Assembly (NCBI GenBank): GCA_023411375.1
Contig: JAEYOW010000010.1
Span: 361,151-425,150, forward strand
DNA: 64,000 nucleotides
Source of the DNA: Bacillota bacterium
Lineage (GTDB): Bacteria > Bacillota > Clostridia > Christensenellales > Aristaeellaceae
Reading direction: 5' to 3'
Position 1 is the first letter of the stretch. Every line of letters starts with the position of its first letter. The translations under genes and the position numbers were made by a program. The notes under the pieces were generated by a model that was not told the DNA's origin, searched no databases, and was given only the letters and a program-made list of their open reading frames with translations. Shown here piece after piece: positions 60,795-64,000 of this stretch.

Positions 60795-62045
60795 CTATTT
60801 TCCCGCGCGCCTGCCCTTCTGCCGGCGAGCCTCGGGACCCTCAGGCTTGGCGCCCATATTGGAGCTGAGCGGGCCGATGCGGTAGTTAAACATCACGTTG
60901 CTGTTGGGGTAACGCTGGTAAAAGAAGCGCTTAATCCGCTCCATCACCATGCGGCCGCTGTCCATGTTGACGGTGGGCAGCAGCAGCGCGTATTGCGAAG
61001 GGGTAAAATGCGTAATGGTATCCCCCTTGCGAAGATGCGATTTCAGCACCTCGCCCAGTCCCTTCATGATGTCGTCCAGTTTTAGTGGTTCCATGGGCTC
61101 GCCGTCCATGCTGGTGATCATGATCATGCCGATATACATGCTGGAACCCAGGCGCTCCAGATTGCGCATCTGAAGGTTGTAGATTTCTCGGAATACCGCG
61201 TATTCGCATTCAAACGCGCCGTGCACGTCGCCATACTCCCGAAGCTCGTCGCGAATGGCGTCGATGTTCATATCCAGGGTATCGCCGGCCTGCATGATCT
61301 GTTTGTAAAACTCCTGAATACCCTCCGGCGGCTTCACACCCAGGTAACGGAAATGCATGTTTGTCACATGCTTGTACTGCATGAGCGCCTCGTTGTTGCG
61401 GTTGGTCTTGACGAGCGCCTGCATCAGCTCCAGATGCAGCCGCTCATCAAAGGGATCCGTTTCCAGCGCAAAGCGGCAGGTCTGGATAATTTCATCATAC
61501 CGCTCGCTCTCCTTGAGCAGATTCAGGTAGGCGTACACAATTTTAATGTATTTGCTGTGAAGGTTGACGCTGACGCTGATCGCCCAATCGTCCTGCTCGT
61601 TGCCCGCAAGCAGGTCTCCCGTATAAATGGCCAGCACCTTCTGATACAGCGCCCTGCTTTCGTCGTTTAATTTCGTACACCCTTCCAGCTTCTCAGCGTA
61701 CGTCTCAAACTCGAACATATCTACGCTCATGTTGGGTAGCTTGTTGAACTGGTAGCCGCCCCGGCTGGCCGCGATGCAGGCGCCAAGCCCCGGACAGCAC
61801 TGGTTCAAGATTGCTCGGAAGCGGCTAATGAGCGTTTTAAGGGCATTCTCGGGGTTGCTGCTTTCCTCATTGGGCCACAGCACCTCAATCAGCTTATAGT
61901 TTGGCACGGCGGCGTCGTACTTTAAAATCAGGTATTGCAACAAAGCCATGCCTTTTTTCGATTTGACGATGGTCTGATCCTGACATTCATTGTTGACAAA
62001 AACGCTGAAGCCGCCAAACATCCGTATGCGAATCTGATCCGCCAC
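60795..62045 (-). CDS. BTAD-type transcriptional regulator with degenerate GGDEF-like tail
   Basis: 416 residues from GTG 62045, which follows GGGAGGG. The N-terminus is a winged-helix OmpR/SARP-like DNA-binding domain (IRIRMFGGFSVFVNNE, LLQYLILKYDAAVPNYKLIE, ALKTLISRFRAIL). A bacterial transcriptional activator domain of helical repeats follows (to about residue 255). The last 140 residues (MYIGMIMITSMDGEP and HFTPSQYALLLPTVN) look like a GGDEF-type nucleotidyl cyclase fold without its catalytic motif. What it regulates is unknown; it is next to trxA. Confidence 0.8.
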   Translation of the reverse strand: MADQIRIRMFGGFSVFVNNECQDQTIVKSKKGMALLQYLILKYDAAVPNYKLIEVLWPNEESSNPENALKTLISRFRAILNQCCPGLGACIAASRGGYQFNKLPNMSVDMFEFETYAEKLEGCTKLNDESRALYQKVLAIYTGDLLAGNEQDDWAISVSVNLHSKYIKIVYAYLNLLKESERYDEIIQTCRFALETDPFDERLHLELMQALVKTNRNNEALMQYKHVTNMHFRYLGVKPPEGIQEFYKQIMQAGDTLDMNIDAIRDELREYGDVHGAFECEYAVFREIYNLQMRNLERLGSSMYIGMIMITSMDGEPMEPLKLDDIMKGLGEVLKSHLRKGDTITHFTPSQYALLLPTVNMDSGRMVMERIKRFFYQRYPNSNVMFNYRIGPLSSNMGAKPEGPEARRQKGRRAGK

Positions 62046-62172
62046 GCCTTTCCCTCCCGGTTCCCCGTATGGATACATTGCCATGGTGATTAGTATAGCA
62101 AGGAATTAACAAAACATCAAGATGGAAGCCGCGAACGCGGGCGGCCATTTTACCATCAAGCCGCGCGCTATG

Positions 62173-63876
62173 CTACCGCGACACGTAGCGCCAGCCGTTC
62201 ACGTCAAAAACGCCATGGGTGAGCACGCGCATGGCGGGAATCACGGGCAGGCTCATAAAGCTGAGCGTCATGAACGGGTCCACCCCCGCGTGCACGCCCA
62301 TTTCAGCCGCAACGCCCTTCAGGCTTTCCAACGCGGCGTTGACGCGCCGGGAATCCCAGTCCGTTACCAGTCCGGCAATGGGCAGCGGAAGCTCGCCCAC
62401 GATCACTCCGTCCTGCGCAAGAACAATTCCGCCGCCAAGCCGCCGCACGCGCTCCGCGGCGCAGGCCATATCCTGATCATTTTCGCCGACGACAATCAGG
62501 TTATGGCTGTCGTGCGCAACGCTGGTCGCTACAGCGCCGCGCCTGAGGCCGTAGCCATGAAGGTAACCGACGCCGACATGCCCCGTAAGGTGGTGGCGTT
62601 CAAGCACAGCGATTTTAAGCAGGTCGCGGTCAACGTCCACGCCGCCGGCCATTCCACCGTCCGTGGTGATGATCTGCCCCTTCACCATGCTTAGTACCCC
62701 AAGCTCTCCTCCGCAACCAAAAACCTCCGGCTCAACCGGGCGCATGTGGAAGGAATGAAGCGCCATTTCGCTCAACCGCGCATCCACCCGGGGCATGCAA
62801 ACACTTATGGGCCGTCCGTCATATACCACGCAGCCGTCCTTGATTGTCGCGCACACCTGGTAATCCGCGTCCAGCACGGCAAGGTCCGCCGCATAGCCCG
62901 GCGCTATGGCCCCGCGGTCACGCAGGCCAAAGGCCATGGCGGCATTCCAGCTTGCCACCTTCAGGGCGGTCACGGGTTCAACGCCCCGCTTAACCGCCGT
63001 ACGCACCATCCAGTCGATATGTCCGTCCCGCAACAGCTCCGCGGGATGCTTATCGTCCGTCACAAACAGGCAGCGAGCGGCGCACGGCGTATGAAGCAGA
63101 GGCAAAAGCGCTTCCAAATTTTGCGCGGCGGTGCCCTCGCGAATCATAATCCATTGCCCCTGCGAAAGCTTTTCCAGTCCCTCCTCGCAGGTGGAGCACT
63201 CATGATCGCTGCGGACGCCCGACGCGATATAGGCCGTCAGCCGACTGCCGGTCAAACAGGGGGCATGCCCGTCCACCGGCCGGCCGCGTTCCTCCGCCAT
63301 GGCGATTTTACGAAGCACCGCGTCGTTTCCGGCCAGTACGCCGGGATAGTTCATCATCTCCGCCAGTCCCAGCACCCGAGGCTGACCCCACAGCGGTTCC
63401 AGATCCTCCGCCAGTAGCTCGGCAAAGCTTTCGTCTTCCTCCGTGGCGGGTACGCAGGAGGGCAGCATGACGAACGCGTCCAGCGGAAGGCCCTCCGTGG
63501 CCTCCAGGATGTAACGGACGCCGTCCGCGCCCATCACGTTGGCAAACTCATGCGGATCGCACACAACGGAGGTGGTGCCGTGCGGCACGGCGCACTGTGC
63601 GAACATCGCGGGAATCAGCAGCGAGCTTTCCAGGTGAATATGGCCGTCGATGAACCCCGGCACGACGCGCAGCCCGCTCACGTCCCGCTCGGCCTCACCC
63701 TCATAGCTGCCCGCGCCCGCAATGCGGCCCTCCGCGATGGCGATGTCGCCGGTCATCCAGCTTTCGGTAAACACGTTCAAATAAACCGCGTTTTTCAGCA
63801 CCAAATCCGCCTGTTCCATTCCGGCCGCAACGCGGATCAGCCGCCGCCTGCTTTGGATATCCATCGGTTCGAGCAT
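62173..63876 (-). CDS. ade: Adenine deaminase
   Basis: Deaminates adenine to hypoxanthine in purine salvage. The 567 residues match the long bacterial Ade. ATG 63876 has AAGGGGG upstream. Metal-site motifs: VVPGFIDGHIHLESS, VCDPHEFANVMG, and GHAPCLTGSRL, SDHECSTCEE and CLFVTDDKHPAELL. The C-terminal domain has GHVGVGYLHGYGLRRGA and SVAHDSHNLIVVG. Confidence 0.95.
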   Translation of the reverse strand: MLEPMDIQSRRRLIRVAAGMEQADLVLKNAVYLNVFTESWMTGDIAIAEGRIAGAGSYEGEAERDVSGLRVVPGFIDGHIHLESSLLIPAMFAQCAVPHGTTSVVCDPHEFANVMGADGVRYILEATEGLPLDAFVMLPSCVPATEEDESFAELLAEDLEPLWGQPRVLGLAEMMNYPGVLAGNDAVLRKIAMAEERGRPVDGHAPCLTGSRLTAYIASGVRSDHECSTCEEGLEKLSQGQWIMIREGTAAQNLEALLPLLHTPCAARCLFVTDDKHPAELLRDGHIDWMVRTAVKRGVEPVTALKVASWNAAMAFGLRDRGAIAPGYAADLAVLDADYQVCATIKDGCVVYDGRPISVCMPRVDARLSEMALHSFHMRPVEPEVFGCGGELGVLSMVKGQIITTDGGMAGGVDVDRDLLKIAVLERHHLTGHVGVGYLHGYGLRRGAVATSVAHDSHNLIVVGENDQDMACAAERVRRLGGGIVLAQDGVIVGELPLPIAGLVTDWDSRRVNAALESLKGVAAEMGVHAGVDPFMTLSFMSLPVIPAMRVLTHGVFDVNGWRYVSR

Positions 63877-63960
63877 ATGGCAAGGCCCCCTTATTTTCTT
63901 CCTTTCAGTATGTAGCGTACGCTTCCAAGCGCCGCTTTGTCAAGTGGAACCAAAAAAGCA

Positions 63961-64000
63961 GGGGTTGGGGGGCGGGGGGGGGGCGGCCCCCGGCGGGGAA
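63961..64000. repeat. G-rich low-complexity end
   Basis: The final 40 bases are almost all G and C with long G runs, unlike anything else in the window. It may be a low-quality contig edge rather than genomic sequence. Confidence 0.6.

Overview
The window looks like a chromosomal piece of an anaerobic, endospore-lineage Firmicute of the Clostridia type. The evidence is a primase/sigma-A macromolecular synthesis cluster followed by trmK and a Nif3-like gene, a T-box leader before metG, spmA/spmB, an AbrB-type regulator, strong AGGAGG ribosome-binding sites with many TTG and GTG starts, and an oxygen-sensitive glycyl radical enzyme. The DNA is fairly GC-rich, with AT-rich islands at promoters. 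The genus cannot be decided from the sequence. No insertion sequence, prophage, rRNA gene or CRISPR array was seen.

Left part (1-19.2 kb), mostly housekeeping: the 5' part of nadD, an unusual membrane protein with an apparent ACG start, rsmA-dnaX, a dGTPase-like HD protein, dnaG, rpoD, trmK, a Nif3-like protein, a coiled-coil zinc-ribbon protein, pyrimidine nucleoside phosphorylase, a two-gene membrane transporter with an M20 peptidase behind a leader hairpin, a frameshifted AraC/GyrI-type regulator, rplM-rpsI, and an enzyme I-like PEP-dependent protein that lacks the HPr-binding subdomain.

Middle part (19.3-50.9 kb), three carbohydrate islands, each with its own ABC importer and a divergent regulator. 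Island 1 (19328-30542) has a ribose/galactose-type importer, three uroporphyrinogen-decarboxylase-family proteins, a Gfo/Idh/MocA oxidoreductase and a cupin. It is controlled by a 742-residue LacI-type regulator fused to a second, type-2 solute-binding module. Repeated ACGTTCCAT sites sit on both divergent promoters. Island 2 (30853-40347) is a six-gene operon: glycyl radical enzyme, its activase, binding protein, two permeases and a GH42 beta-galactosidase, with a divergent AraC regulator. Island 3 (40464-50846) has a divergent DeoR regulator and an operon of TIM-like isomerase, YjbQ, FGGY kinase, arabinose-isomerase-fold protein, second YjbQ, binding protein, two permeases and a GH4 glycosidase. 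It reads as uptake, hydrolysis, isomerisation and phosphorylation of a sugar, with two YjbQ proteins of unexplained role.

Right part (51-64 kb), housekeeping again: three tRNAs (Gln, His, Arg), a diacylglycerol glycosyltransferase-like gene with a PlsY-like acyltransferase, miaA, an acetyltransferase, tatD, metG with a Met-specifier T-box, spmA/spmB, an AbrB-like regulator, thioredoxin, a BTAD regulator with a degenerate GGDEF-like tail, and adenine deaminase. The last 40 bases are a G-rich low-complexity tract that may be an assembly-edge artefact.
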